A stretch of 64,000 nucleotides of DNA from Chersky-840 sp035604715 (GTDB lineage Bacteria > Actinomycetota > Acidimicrobiia > Acidimicrobiales > UBA8190), in NCBI GenBank assembly GCA_963731665.1, contig CAVSWP010000011.1:372001-436000 (forward strand). Reading direction: 5' to 3'. Position numbers and translations under genes: made by a program. The notes beneath the pieces were generated by a model, which ran no database searches, had not been told where the DNA came from, and saw nothing but the letters and a program-made list of their open reading frames with translations. Positions 39,953-48,811 of this stretch are shown here, one piece after another (positions within the stretch are counted from its first letter, which is position 1; each line of letters begins with the position of its first letter).

Positions 39953-42057
39953 GGCGAGCCGGCCGGGACCGGTTCCGGTGCATGCTCGTCGTCGCCGGGC
40001 TCGACGGACCTCACGGGGCGAGGCCCTGCAGAGCGCTCGGGGGCGGGGACCGGGGCCGAGACGTCGCCCGAGCCGGTGCTGCCGTCACCGGAGTGCAGCA
40101 CGGGAACCGGGGCCGAGACCGGGTCGGTGGGCCGCCGGCGGCGCTTCCCGGGGACCGCCGCCAGGATGGCACCGAGGACGAGCAGGAGGCCTCCCCCCCA
40201 CAACCACGCCACGAGAGGCTGCACGGTGACACCGATGGTGACGGGGCCGCCCGGGCGCACGGGCAGCGCGTCGACCGTCAGGTACACGTCGTCCTCCAGT
40301 GTCGAATCGATGGCGGGCGTCCCCACCGCCTCGGTGTTGGCGCCGAACTGGCTGACGGCGGGACGAAGCGGTCCGTGCCCGTCGACGAGCACGACGGCCT
40401 CGGTGGCGGTCCGGGCCGGCGTACGGACCTGCGCGAGACCGACGAACTCGATGCGGTGGCCGTCGCTGGTGGCCGATTGACCGGGTCGCAGCGTCACCTC
40501 GCCCCGGTGGCCAAACGACGTCGCCGAGGCCAGGGCGACGGCGATCACCACCACGCCGAGGTGCACGACCATGCCGCCGTTGGCCCGCCCCACGAGCCCG
40601 CGCCACACCCCGGCCCCGCTGCGGTGCGCGCCCCGGGCCGACAGCACGAGCTGACGCGCGTTGGCGGCGGCGGCGAACCCACCGAGGCCGAAGACCGCCA
40701 AGGGACCGAGCCCCCGCACCCCGCCGGCCACGCACGCCACGATCACGAGCGCACCGATCCAGGCGGGCACCTTCAGGCGGTCGCGCAGGGTGGCCGTCGT
40801 CGTCTTGCGCCACGGCAGGGCGGGACCCACCGACATGAGAAAGAGCAGGGCGAGGCCGATGGGCAACGTCATGACGTTGAAGTAGGGCGCCCCCACGGTG
40901 ACCTGCTGTCCCTCGAACGCCTCGTACAGGAGCGGGAACACCGTCCCCAGCAGCACCACGAAGGCGAAGGCCACGAAGAGGAGGTTGTTCACCAGGAAGG
41001 CACCCTCCCTGCTGAAGGCCGAATCGATCCCGCCCGGGGAGCGCAACCGGTCCCCACGCCAGGCGATCAACCCCACGCCGGTGACCATCACCACCGCGAA
41101 GAAACCGAGGAGCAGGGGGCCGATATCGGAGTCGGAGAAGGCGTGGACGGACTCGATCACGCCCGAGCGCGTCAGGAACGTGCCGAGGATCGTGAGGCTG
41201 AAGGTGGCGATCACCAGGGACAGGTTCCACACCCGCAGCAGGCCGCGGCGCTCCTGGACGAGCACCGAGTGCAGATACGCAGTGGCGCACAGCCAAGGCA
41301 GGAAGGAGGCGTTCTCCACCGGGTCCCACGCCCAGAACCCGCCCCACCCGAGCACCTGGTAGGACCACCACGAACCGAGCACGATCCCGACTGTCAGGAA
41401 CGCCCACGCGAACAGGGTCCAGCGACGGGTGGCCAGCTGCCATCCCTCGCCGATCCGTCCCGTGACGAGCGAGGCGATGGCGAAGGCGAAGGGGATGGTG
41501 AACCCGACGAACCCCAGATAGAGGATGGGCGGGTGGAACGCCACCAGGGCGTTGTCCTGCAACAGCACGTTGGGGCCGAGGCCGTTGGCGGGGACGGCCC
41601 CGGCCACGGTGCGGAAGGGGTCGGCGGGGCCCGCCATGAGCCCGAAGAAGAAGGCGGCGACGACCAGGGCCACGAGCGTGGCCCAGGCGACGAGAGGATC
41701 GGCGGCCTGGCGCCGGAAGCGCCACACCATCACGGCGATGTAGCCCGCCAGGATGAGCCCCCACAACAGGATCGACCCCGCCAGGGCCGACCACATGCCG
41801 GTGATCGTGTAGAGCAGAGGCGTCGACCGGCTGTTGTTGGCCGCCACGAAGGCGATCGAGAAGTCGTGGGTGAGCAGGGCACGCTCCATGGCCACGGTGG
41901 CGACCACCGCGCCGAGGAGGACGAGCCCGCCGTAGATGCGCCCGGCGCGGGCCACCTCGGGCCGCTGACGCGCCAGCCCGTAGGCGATGACCGCCACCCC
42001 GACGACCGATGCCGCCAGGCTGAGCAGGACGCCGGTGTGCCCGAGGGCGGCGTTCAC
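39949..42057 (-). CDS. ccmF: haem lyase subunit CcmF
   Basis: CcmF is the large membrane subunit that attaches haem to apocytochrome c. The 702-residue polytopic protein starts with NAALGHTGVLLSLAAS and includes GMWSALAGSILLWG and the haem-handling WWD motif GWGGFWAWDPVENASFLPW. A large periplasmic segment precedes the last helix. The C terminus has a Pro/Ala/Val-rich tail of about 50 residues not typical of the family. The GTG at 42057 overlaps the ccmE stop. Confidence 0.95.
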   Translation of the reverse strand: MNAALGHTGVLLSLAASVVGVAVIAYGLARQRPEVARAGRIYGGLVLLGAVVATVAMERALLTHDFSIAFVAANNSRSTPLLYTITGMWSALAGSILLWGLILAGYIAVMVWRFRRQAADPLVAWATLVALVVAAFFFGLMAGPADPFRTVAGAVPANGLGPNVLLQDNALVAFHPPILYLGFVGFTIPFAFAIASLVTGRIGEGWQLATRRWTLFAWAFLTVGIVLGSWWSYQVLGWGGFWAWDPVENASFLPWLCATAYLHSVLVQERRGLLRVWNLSLVIATFSLTILGTFLTRSGVIESVHAFSDSDIGPLLLGFFAVVMVTGVGLIAWRGDRLRSPGGIDSAFSREGAFLVNNLLFVAFAFVVLLGTVFPLLYEAFEGQQVTVGAPYFNVMTLPIGLALLFLMSVGPALPWRKTTTATLRDRLKVPAWIGALVIVACVAGGVRGLGPLAVFGLGGFAAAANARQLVLSARGAHRSGAGVWRGLVGRANGGMVVHLGVVVIAVALASATSFGHRGEVTLRPGQSATSDGHRIEFVGLAQVRTPARTATEAVVLVDGHGPLRPAVSQFGANTEAVGTPAIDSTLEDDVYLTVDALPVRPGGPVTIGVTVQPLVAWLWGGGLLLVLGAILAAVPGKRRRRPTDPVSAPVPVLHSGDGSTGSGDVSAPVPAPERSAGPRPVRSVEPGDDEHAPEPVPAGSP

Positions 42058-42578
42058 CGCGTGGTCCCGTTGGGCGCCCTGACTCGGTTGGGGTGCTCCT
42101 CGGTGTACTGGGCCGTATGGTCCACGATGAGCTGGTCGGAGATGAACGAGCCCCCCGAGAAGTGGCCGACGACCACGACGGGGATGTCGGGCTGGAAGAG
42201 CTGGGGCGGGTTGCCGTGGTTGACCACGCTCACGCGGTGCTCGGTGCCGGCGGCGACGAAGGCGACGCCCCCGCGGATGCGGCGCACGGTGCCGGGAACG
42301 ACAACTCCCTCGAGGCGAAAGGTCTGCGAACCGAGCATGGCCTTGTGGGCGAGGGCCTGGTCGACGGTCTCGAAGTAGTTGAGCGAGCTGCCCAGCCCTT
42401 CGACCAACAAGAACGCCACCGCCCCCACCAGTACCGCGGCCACGACCCACAACCGCAGTCGCCCCCTGCGTGACTTGCGGTCCCGGTTCGCGGGGACCCC
42501 CGACACGACCGGCCCTCCGATGACGCCGTCGCCGCCGGTGGACACGGGAGGATTGGTGAGGACCGTCGGCTCGCTCAC
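42054..42578 (-). CDS. ccmE: haem chaperone CcmE
   Basis: CcmE carries haem from CcmC to CcmF. The 174-residue protein has one membrane anchor (about 44-64) and the OB-fold domain: YFETVDQAL, FRLEGVVVPGTV, VVVVGHFSGGSF and the haem-ligating VDHTAQYTEEHP. The HxxxY ligand set is kept, rather than the Cys variant seen in some archaea and bacteria. The GTG at 42578 overlaps the ccmD stop (GTGA). The longer frame to 42638 is the ccmD region read in another frame. Confidence 0.92.
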   Translation of the reverse strand: MSEPTVLTNPPVSTGGDGVIGGPVVSGVPANRDRKSRRGRLRLWVVAAVLVGAVAFLLVEGLGSSLNYFETVDQALAHKAMLGSQTFRLEGVVVPGTVRRIRGGVAFVAAGTEHRVSVVNHGNPPQLFQPDIPVVVVGHFSGGSFISDQLIVDHTAQYTEEHPNRVRAPNGTTR

Positions 42579-42703
42579 GGTGCCGAGTGCCCCTGCGGGC
42601 GTGATGCAGATCGCTCGAGCCGCTGTCGGCGACGCCACAGCAGGGCGGCGTAGGCGGCGAGCACGCCGAAGGCGATGGCATAGCCGGCGTCGATGTAACT
42701 CAC
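42575..42703 (-). CDS. ccmD: CcmD-like small membrane protein
   Basis: This 42-residue protein is easily missed. It has a single hydrophobic helix, YAIAFGVLAAYAALLW, followed by RRRQRLERSA, exactly the layout of CcmD, which tethers CcmE to CcmABC. The GTG at 42703 is 28 bp after the ccmC stop, and the stop overlaps the ccmE start. Assigned by size, topology and position. Confidence 0.82.
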   Translation of the reverse strand: MSYIDAGYAIAFGVLAAYAALLWRRRQRLERSASRPQGHSAP

Positions 42704-42731
42704 GGCACTCGCCTGCCGGGGGGGGTACCCG

Positions 42732-43526
42732 TCATACCAGCGCCCCCCCGGGCTCGGCGGGGACGGGGTCGGTACCCTCGGCCCAGCGTTCGTGCAGGGC
42801 CACGTCGAGCTCGGTGTCCTGGACATGCTCGGACAGCACTTCCACCCGGTAGCGGATGGCGAGCATCCACGCGAACAACAAGGTGAAGGCGACGAAGCCC
42901 AGCAGCAAGGTCCATGCCATCGAGCCGTGGATGGTGGGCGACAGGTTGGCGTTCAAGACGGTGGCCCCCTGGTGCAAGGTGTGCCACCAGTCGACCGAGA
43001 AGTGCACGATGGGGACGTCCACGGCAGCGACCAGGGCCACCACGGCGCAGCGCCGGGCCCGGGAGTCGGGGTCGGCGGGCACCCGACGGACCGCCAGGTA
43101 CCCGAGGAGCAGGACGAGCAGCAACGCCGTCGAGGTGAGCCGGGCGTCCCAGGTCCACCACAGGCCCCACGTCGGGCGGCCCCAGATCGAGCCGGTGACC
43201 AGCGTCAGCGCGGTGAAGACGGTGCCCACCTCGACGGCGGACGCCGCCAGCCGGTCCCAGAACCGGCTGCGCGTCCGGGGCCACAGCCACAACGCGCTGG
43301 ACACGGCGGCGACGCCGAAGGCGAGGTACAGCGCCACCCATGCGATGGGGGGGTGCACGTAGACCAGCCGGACCAGGTTGTGCTGCACCTGGTCGGGAGG
43401 GGTCACCCACAGCCCGAGCCAGACGGTGGCCGCCAGGGCCACGGCGGCGGCGATCCCGAGCCCGCGCACCACCCACGTCGCCACCGGGCTCCACGGCGCC
43501 ACCGCCGACTCCCCCGAGCTGCTCAT
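42732..43526 (-). CDS. ccmC: haem exporter/loader CcmC
   Basis: CcmC loads haem onto CcmE. The 264-residue protein has six membrane helices and the WWD motif GRPTWGLWWTWDARLT. Conserved His residues are in LVYVHPPIAW and VHFSVDWWHTLHQ. The ATG at 43526 overlaps the ccmB stop (ATGA). The C-terminal tail is acidic and cytoplasmic. Confidence 0.95.
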   Translation of the reverse strand: MSSSGESAVAPWSPVATWVVRGLGIAAAVALAATVWLGLWVTPPDQVQHNLVRLVYVHPPIAWVALYLAFGVAAVSSALWLWPRTRSRFWDRLAASAVEVGTVFTALTLVTGSIWGRPTWGLWWTWDARLTSTALLLVLLLGYLAVRRVPADPDSRARRCAVVALVAAVDVPIVHFSVDWWHTLHQGATVLNANLSPTIHGSMAWTLLLGFVAFTLLFAWMLAIRYRVEVLSEHVQDTELDVALHERWAEGTDPVPAEPGGALV

Positions 43527-44203
43527 GACGCCTCCTGCAGGGGCCCGAAGATCACGACGCCCAGCGCCAGGTAGACGGCGGCGAACACGAGCAGGAGCCG
43601 GACCCACGGGTCGCCGGCGCTCCCGACGTTGCCGGCCCCGAGCCCCAGGGCGGCCTGCCAGGCACGGGTGCCGGCCAACAACACCGGCGCCGCCACCGGG
43701 AGGAACAGGAACGGCAGCAAGGTCTCGCGGACTCGCAGCCCGGCGGCGAGGGCGCCGTAGAGGGTCCCCGCGGCGGCGAGCCCGGCCGTGCCGGCCAGGG
43801 CGGCGACGACGATCGACCCGTAGGAGCGGACGTGCGAGCCGTAGAGCACCACGACGCCCGCGGTGAGGACCACTTCGAGCACCACGAGCTGCAACGCCAC
43901 CGCCGCCGTCTTGCCCAGGAAGACGCCGGCGGGATCGAGCCCCGACAGGCGCAGCCCGTCGCGGGCGCCGTCGGGCGCCTCGAGGGCGAAGCTCCGCTGC
44001 ACGGCGAGCACACTGGCAAAGAGCACGGCCACCCAGAACAGGCCCGGTGCGGCCTGCGCCATCGGTGCCCGGTCAGGTCCGAGCGCGAAGGCGAAGAGCA
44101 CGAGCATCAGCACGGCCACGGGCACCACCTGGTGCATGACGACCCGAGAGCGGAGCTCGATCCGGAGGTCCTTGCCCGCCACCAGGACGGTGTCACGCCA
44201 CAT
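43523..44203 (-). CDS. ccmB: haem ABC transporter permease CcmB
   Basis: This is the 226-residue membrane subunit of the CcmAB ABC complex, which drives release of haem-loaded CcmE. It opens MWRDTVLVAGKDLRIELRSR and has FALEAPDGARDGLRLSGLD, the CcmB signature loop, and six hydrophobic helices. The ATG lies 11 bp inside the ccmA end. Confidence 0.92.
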   Translation of the reverse strand: MWRDTVLVAGKDLRIELRSRVVMHQVVPVAVLMLVLFAFALGPDRAPMAQAAPGLFWVAVLFASVLAVQRSFALEAPDGARDGLRLSGLDPAGVFLGKTAAVALQLVVLEVVLTAGVVVLYGSHVRSYGSIVVAALAGTAGLAAAGTLYGALAAGLRVRETLLPFLFLPVAAPVLLAGTRAWQAALGLGAGNVGSAGDPWVRLLLVFAAVYLALGVVIFGPLQEAS

Positions 44204-44912
44204 GGACACCGCCGGGAACGGCTCGCAGCTCGTCGGAGGCACCGGCGCGGCGCGAGACGCGGCGCACGTCGCGCGCCCCGATGACGCGCCCTCCGACCAG
44301 CGAGACGACGCGGTCGGCCAAGGGCCAGGACACCTCGGGCTCGTGTGACGCCAGGAGCACGGTGGCGCCCTCGGCCACGACCTCGGCGACGATCTCTCCC
44401 AGCGTCGTCCTGGCACCGGCGTCGAGCCCGGCATGGGGCTCGTCCAGGAGCCACAGCTCCGGTCGGCGCGTGAGGAGCACGGCCAGCGCCACGCGCCGGC
44501 GCTGGCCCGCCGACAGGCGTCCCACCGGCGTGCGGCGCACCCGGCCTCCCAACTCCAGCCGATCGAGGGCGCCTTCGAGGTTCGACAGCTCCGCGCCCGC
44601 CGCCCGTGCCCCGAAGCGCACGTTCTCGACGACGGTCAGGTCGTCGTACAGGGCAGACCCGTGGCCGAGCATCCCCACCCGCCGGCGCAGCGCCGCCGCG
44701 TCACGGCGCAAGTCGCATCCGAGCACGGTGCCCTGGCCACTGCTCAGAGCGAGAAGGCCGGCACACACCCGCAGCACGCTCGTCTTGCCCGCCCCGTTGG
44801 GCCCTTCGAGCACGACCACTTCACCCTGGGCGACGGCGAGATCGACGCCGGCCAGGGCCGGGAACCGCCCGGTCACGCAGACGGCGGTACGGAGGAGGAC
44901 TGCGAGGGCCAT
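44193..44912 (-). CDS. ccmA: haem ABC transporter ATPase CcmA
   Basis: This is the ATPase of the CcmAB complex. The 239-residue protein has Walker A GPNGAGKT, Q-loop, the signature LSAGQRRR, Walker B LWLLDEPHAGLD and the switch His in ASHEPEVS. The LSAGQRRRVALA form is typical of CcmA. ATG 44912 is preferred; the frame extends to 44954 without extra homology. Confidence 0.92.
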   Translation of the reverse strand: MALAVLLRTAVCVTGRFPALAGVDLAVAQGEVVVLEGPNGAGKTSVLRVCAGLLALSSGQGTVLGCDLRRDAAALRRRVGMLGHGSALYDDLTVVENVRFGARAAGAELSNLEGALDRLELGGRVRRTPVGRLSAGQRRRVALAVLLTRRPELWLLDEPHAGLDAGARTTLGEIVAEVVAEGATVLLASHEPEVSWPLADRVVSLVGGRVIGARDVRRVSRRAGASDELRAVPGGVHVA

Positions 44913-44973
44913 GGCCTCGGCCCATGCTATGGGGGAGCCAACCCCCGGCACCAAGCGGGCCGGACGCCGGTCC

Positions 44974-45759
44974 TCAGCTCACCGTCAACCGGCCGAGACC
45001 CACCGCCTTGAGCACGTCGGCGCTCACCGAGGACACCCAGTGGAGGTTGTCGGTCAGGAGCAAGACCCCGAAGACCACGAGGGCCCCACCCGACACCATG
45101 TTCACGAGGAACAGGCGCCGGCGGACACGGGCGAGCACCGAGGTGAGCCTTCCGAAGGCCAGCCCGGTGGCGAGGAACGGCACGCCGAGGCCGAGCGAGT
45201 AGGCCACCAGCAGGGCCACCCCCGAGGCCAGGGTGGACCGGGTGGCAGCCAGCCCCAGCACGCCACCGAGGACGGGTCCCACACACGGGGTCCACCCGAA
45301 GGCGAACGCCATCCCGAGCACCGGAGGGGCCCAGACACCCAGGCGCGAGGGGAGGGGGTGGAAGCGATGCTCGGACAGGAAGCGCCGCGGGGTTGCGATC
45401 CCGACCATCCACACGCCGAACGCGACGACCAGCACCCCGGCGGCGATGTCGAGGGCGCGCTCGTGGCCGAGCAGGAGACGGCCGAGCCCCGACGCGGCGG
45501 CGCCCAGCGCCGTGAACACCAGCGTGAATCCGGCCACGAAGCCGAGCACCCCCCGCAGCACCGGCCCGGCGTCGCGCGTCGCGCCAGCCTCGATCTCGGT
45601 CGCCGACAGGCCCGACACCATCGACACGTAGCCCGGGACGAGGGGCAAGACACAGGGGGAGAGGAACGACAGCATCCCGGCGCCGAAAGCCACGAGCAGG
45701 CCCAGGGGGTCCGCCGAGATGGTGGCCTGGGCGCTGAGCGCCGCCGACATCGTCATCAC
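44974..45759 (-). CDS. ccdA: CcdA-type cytochrome c biogenesis/thiol transport membrane protein
   Basis: CcdA moves reducing power from cytoplasmic thioredoxin across the membrane to CcmG. The 261-residue protein has six membrane helices and the two reactive cysteines in LSFLSPCVLPLVPGY and FGWTPCVGPVLGG. It is the first of the cytochrome maturation genes, 24 bp after gmd, and reads straight into ccmA. Confidence 0.93.
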   Translation of the reverse strand: MMTMSAALSAQATISADPLGLLVAFGAGMLSFLSPCVLPLVPGYVSMVSGLSATEIEAGATRDAGPVLRGVLGFVAGFTLVFTALGAAASGLGRLLLGHERALDIAAGVLVVAFGVWMVGIATPRRFLSEHRFHPLPSRLGVWAPPVLGMAFAFGWTPCVGPVLGGVLGLAATRSTLASGVALLVAYSLGLGVPFLATGLAFGRLTSVLARVRRRLFLVNMVSGGALVVFGVLLLTDNLHWVSSVSADVLKAVGLGRLTVS

Positions 45760-45783
45760 GACGCCGGCGGCGTCGCCCCCGGC

Positions 45784-46755
45784 TCAGCGGTTCTGGACAC
45801 GGAGCAGCTCCATGTCGGCGTCCACCATCATGGCCACCAGGTCGGCGAAGGTGACGGTCTTCTCCCATTTGAGCTCGGTCTTGGCCTTGGTGGCGTCTCC
45901 CACGAGGAGGTCCACCTCCGCCGGGCGCAGGAACTTGTCGTCGACGACGACATGCTCGTGCCAGTCCAGGCCCACGTGGGCGAAGGCGATCTCGCACAAT
46001 TCGCGCACCGAGTGCGTCTCGCCGGTGGCCACCACGAAGTCGTCGGGATCGTCGCGCTGCAACATCAGCCACATGGCGCGCACGTAGTCACCGGCAAAGC
46101 CCCAGTCGCGTTGGGCGTCGAGGTTCCCCAGAAACAGCTTGTCGTCCATCTTCCGGGCGATGCGAGCGACGCCATGACTCACCTTGCGGGTGACGAACTC
46201 GAGGCCTCGCCGGGGGCTCTCGTGGTTGAACAGCATCCCCGACGATGCGTGCAGCCCGTAGCTCTCCCGGTAGTTCACGGTGATCCAGTGGCCGTAGACC
46301 TTGGCCACTCCATAGGGGCTGCGGGGGTAGAACGGCGTCCTTTCGTTCTGCGGGACCTCCTGCACTTTGCCGAACATCTCCGACGACGAGGCCTGGTAGA
46401 AGCGGATCTCAGGGTCGGCGATACGGATGGCGTCGAGCACCCGGGTCACCCCGAGCGCCGTGGTCTCGCCCGTGAGGACGGGCTGGGTCCACGAGGTCTG
46501 GACGAAGGACTGGGCGGCCAGGTTGTAGACCTCGACCGGGCGGTGCTCGCGCAGGATTCCGATGAGGGAGATCTCGTCGAGGAGGTCACCCGCCACCAGC
46601 GAGACCCTGTCCTGGATGTGGGCGATGCGCTCGAAGTTGAGCGTGGACGAGCGCCGCACCATGCCGATGACCTCGTAGCCCTGCTCCAGGAGGAGCTCGG
46701 CCAGGTACGACCCGTCTTGTCCGGTGATACCGGTGATCAGTGCCCGCTTATGCAT
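45784..46755 (-). CDS. gmd: GDP-mannose 4,6-dehydratase, fused in frame to upstream hydratase gene
   Basis: This enzyme turns GDP-mannose into GDP-4-dehydro-6-deoxymannose, the precursor of fucose, rhamnose and perosamine derivatives. From the ATG at 46755 the 323-residue protein has GITGQDGSYLAELLLEQGY, NLAAQSFV, SSSEMFG and the catalytic YGVAKVYGHW. As sequenced, no stop separates it from the upstream enoyl-CoA hydratase frame, so translation would give one chain of about 618 residues. The upstream gene probably has an extra G (see that entry), and gmd then starts here, 32 bp after its stop. The Shine-Dalgarno is weak. Confidence 0.93.
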   Translation of the reverse strand: MHKRALITGITGQDGSYLAELLLEQGYEVIGMVRRSSTLNFERIAHIQDRVSLVAGDLLDEISLIGILREHRPVEVYNLAAQSFVQTSWTQPVLTGETTALGVTRVLDAIRIADPEIRFYQASSSEMFGKVQEVPQNERTPFYPRSPYGVAKVYGHWITVNYRESYGLHASSGMLFNHESPRRGLEFVTRKVSHGVARIARKMDDKLFLGNLDAQRDWGFAGDYVRAMWLMLQRDDPDDFVVATGETHSVRELCEIAFAHVGLDWHEHVVVDDKFLRPAEVDLLVGDATKAKTELKWEKTVTFADLVAMMVDADMELLRVQNR

Positions 46756-46787
46756 CTGTCGGCTCGCTTCGTCGGTTCGACACGGTC

Positions 46788-47638
46788 TCAGCGCCCCCGC
46801 CAGCAGGGGCGCCCGTTTTTCGAGGAAAGCGGAGATACCCTCGGCGGCGTCTTCTGTCTGGGTCGTGAGCGAGAGCATGGCATGCAGGTGGGCCAGGGCC
46901 TGCGGTGCCGCCATGTCCCATACATCGTAGAACGCGTCACGGCCCAGCTTCATCACGGCCGGCGACTTGGACGCCAGCGTCGCCGTCAGCTCCGAAACGG
47001 CGACGTCGAGCTCGGCGTGGGGGACCACCCTGGTCACGAAGCCCAGGCGTTGCGCCTCGCCGGCGTCGACCATCCGCCCGGTGAGCATCAACTCGAGCGC
47101 CTGCTTGGGTGGCATCGAGCGGACCAGCGGCACGGTGATCATGTACGGCCACAGGCCCACATTGACCTCGGGTGCCCCGAACCGGGCACGCTCGGACGCC
47201 ACTACCAGGTCGCACGCCAGCGCCAGCCCGAATCCACCGGCCAGGGCGAAGCCCTGCACCCGCGCCACGGTGGGCTTGCCGAGGCGCCACAACCCGTCGA
47301 AGACCTCGGCCAGCACGCCCCGAGCCGCATGGACCTCGAGCAGTCCCTCGTCGGGGTCGTCGGCGCCGGTCATTTTCCCCAGGTCGGCTCCCGCACAGAA
47401 GGCGTCGTCGCCCGCTCCGGCCAGAACCACCACCCGCACGTCGTGGTCCTCGCCGGCCCGGGCCAGTGATCGCCGAATCCCCCGCATGACCTCCCACGAC
47501 ATGGCGTTGCGACGCTCGGGCCGGTTGATGGTGATGCGGGCCACACCCTCGGCCACCTGGTACAGGACCGTCGGGGTGCCCGAGAGCCCGTCCCCCTCCG
47601 CGACTGGCTCGGTGATGGGGTCCGACACCCGAGCGACG
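46788..47638 (-). CDS. enoyl-CoA hydratase/isomerase family protein, stop lost by a one-base shift
   Basis: This crotonase-fold enzyme acts on acyl-CoA thioesters. RITINRPERRNAMSW, the oxyanion-hole FCAGADLGKM and LAGGFGLALACDL, and GAPEVNVGLWP are present. Where classical hydratases have the first catalytic Glu (GGGCELA) it reads GGFGLAL, so isomerase or another activity is possible; the second Glu (APEVNVG) is kept. Near the end the frame runs through GCGGGGGCGCTGAGA into gmd. With one G fewer in the G5 run (plus-strand C run at 46794-46798) it would end LLAGR-stop, the normal C terminus of the family. GTG 47638 is a tentative start. Confidence 0.82.
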
Positions 47639-47708
47639 GTAGTGCCCGACCCCTGTCGACGCCCAGCCCGGATCGGCATCCCACGGGCCCCGCTAGCGTG
47701 GCCGGTCC

Positions 47709-48758
47709 GTGGCCACACCCTCCGCCGCCATCGTGTCGTTCCGCCTGGGCGGCTTCGACGGGGTGGCCGTCGAAGCGCGCAAGTGGGCCGGCGCCCTCGA
47801 GACCCTGGGGTTCGACATCCGCACCGTGGCCGGCGAAGGCCCGGTCGACCGGGTCGTCCCGGGGCTGGCCATCGGCGCCGTCGACGCGCCCTCGGCGGCG
47901 GAGGTGAGCGACGCTCTCGACGACGCCGACCTGGTGGTGGTGGAGAACCTCTGCTCCCTTCCTCTCAATGCACCCGCCGCCTCGGTCGTCGCCGAGGTCA
48001 TCGCGAACCGTCGGGCGGTGCTGCACCATCACGACCTCCCCTGGCAGCGCGATCAGTACATCGGCTATCCCCCACCACCCGACGACCCGGCCTGGGCCCA
48101 CGTCACGGTCAACGAGCGGTCCCGCCTCGAGCTCGCCCGTGTCGGGATCGCGGCCACCGTGGTGCGCAACGCCTTCGACGTGGACGCTCCCGCCGGGGAG
48201 CGCGAGCGCACCCGCCGGGCCCTGGGTCTCGACGACGACACCCGACTCGTCCTGCAGCCCACCCGGGCCATCGCGCGCAAGAACGTGGCGGGCGGCCTGG
48301 CACTCGCCGAGTCGGTGGGGGCCGTGTTCTGGCTCCTCGGCCCGGCCGAGGACGGCTTCGGTCCCGAGCTCGAACGACTGTTGGCCGGGGCGCGGTCCCC
48401 GTACCTGGTCGGACCGGTGGCGCCGGGGTTCGCGGGGCACGTGGTGGACGCCTACGCGGCGTGCGATGTCGTGGTCCTGGGATCCTTCTGGGAGGGCTTC
48501 GGCAACCCGGCCGTCGAATCGGCCGTCTACCGCCGGCCGCTTGCCATCGGCCCCTACCCGGTCGCCGCCGAGCTCGCCGCCTTCGGCTTCCGGTGGTTCG
48601 CCCACGACGACGGGGAGTCGGTCGGCCGCTTCCTCGAGCGCCCGGATCCGACCCTGATCGAGCACAACCACAGCGTCGCCCGTACCCATTTCGCGCTCGG
48701 CGACCTACCCGGTCGGATCAGCCGGGTCTTCGAGTCCGCCGGGTGGGTGTTCGGCTGA
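47709..48758 (+). CDS. GT4-like glycosyltransferase
   Basis: This 349-residue GT-B fold protein has the N-terminal half FRLGGFDGVAVEARKWAGAL, typical of acceptor-binding domains. The C-terminal donor domain has VLQPTRAIARKN and GSFWEGFGNPAVESAVYRRP, with the conserved Glu of family 4 enzymes. The donor sugar is unknown, but gmd nearby would supply GDP-deoxysugars. The start is a GTG at 47709, with TAGCGT 9 nt before it. It is divergent from the hydratase gene. Confidence 0.83.
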   Translation: MATPSAAIVSFRLGGFDGVAVEARKWAGALETLGFDIRTVAGEGPVDRVVPGLAIGAVDAPSAAEVSDALDDADLVVVENLCSLPLNAPAASVVAEVIANRRAVLHHHDLPWQRDQYIGYPPPPDDPAWAHVTVNERSRLELARVGIAATVVRNAFDVDAPAGERERTRRALGLDDDTRLVLQPTRAIARKNVAGGLALAESVGAVFWLLGPAEDGFGPELERLLAGARSPYLVGPVAPGFAGHVVDAYAACDVVVLGSFWEGFGNPAVESAVYRRPLAIGPYPVAAELAAFGFRWFAHDDGESVGRFLERPDPTLIEHNHSVARTHFALGDLPGRISRVFESAGWVFG

Positions 48759-48799
48759 GAGTGCTCGAGGGCGTGATGTCGCAGGTCCGGCACGTGCCG

Positions 48800-48805
48800 T
48801 ACCAT
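48800..48805 (+). promoter_or_regulatory. -10 element of tetR gene, leaderless spacing
   Basis: TACCAT ends 6 nt before the ATG at 48812, with no Shine-Dalgarno, as for several other genes here. This is why 48812 is preferred to the in-frame ATG at 48776. Confidence 0.4.
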
Positions 48806-48811
48806 GCAGCC

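Noticed and set aside
44281..47469. A 1062-codon plus-strand open frame across ccmA, ccdA, gmd and the hydratase
   Set aside because: It crosses several recognised genes on the other strand and reads as low-complexity Arg/His/Gln sequence; it is a composition artefact.
45784..47638. A genuine bifunctional hydratase/dehydratase enzyme
   Set aside because: The two activities are unrelated, and a single-base change in a G run explains the loss of a family-typical stop; reported instead as a frame anomaly.
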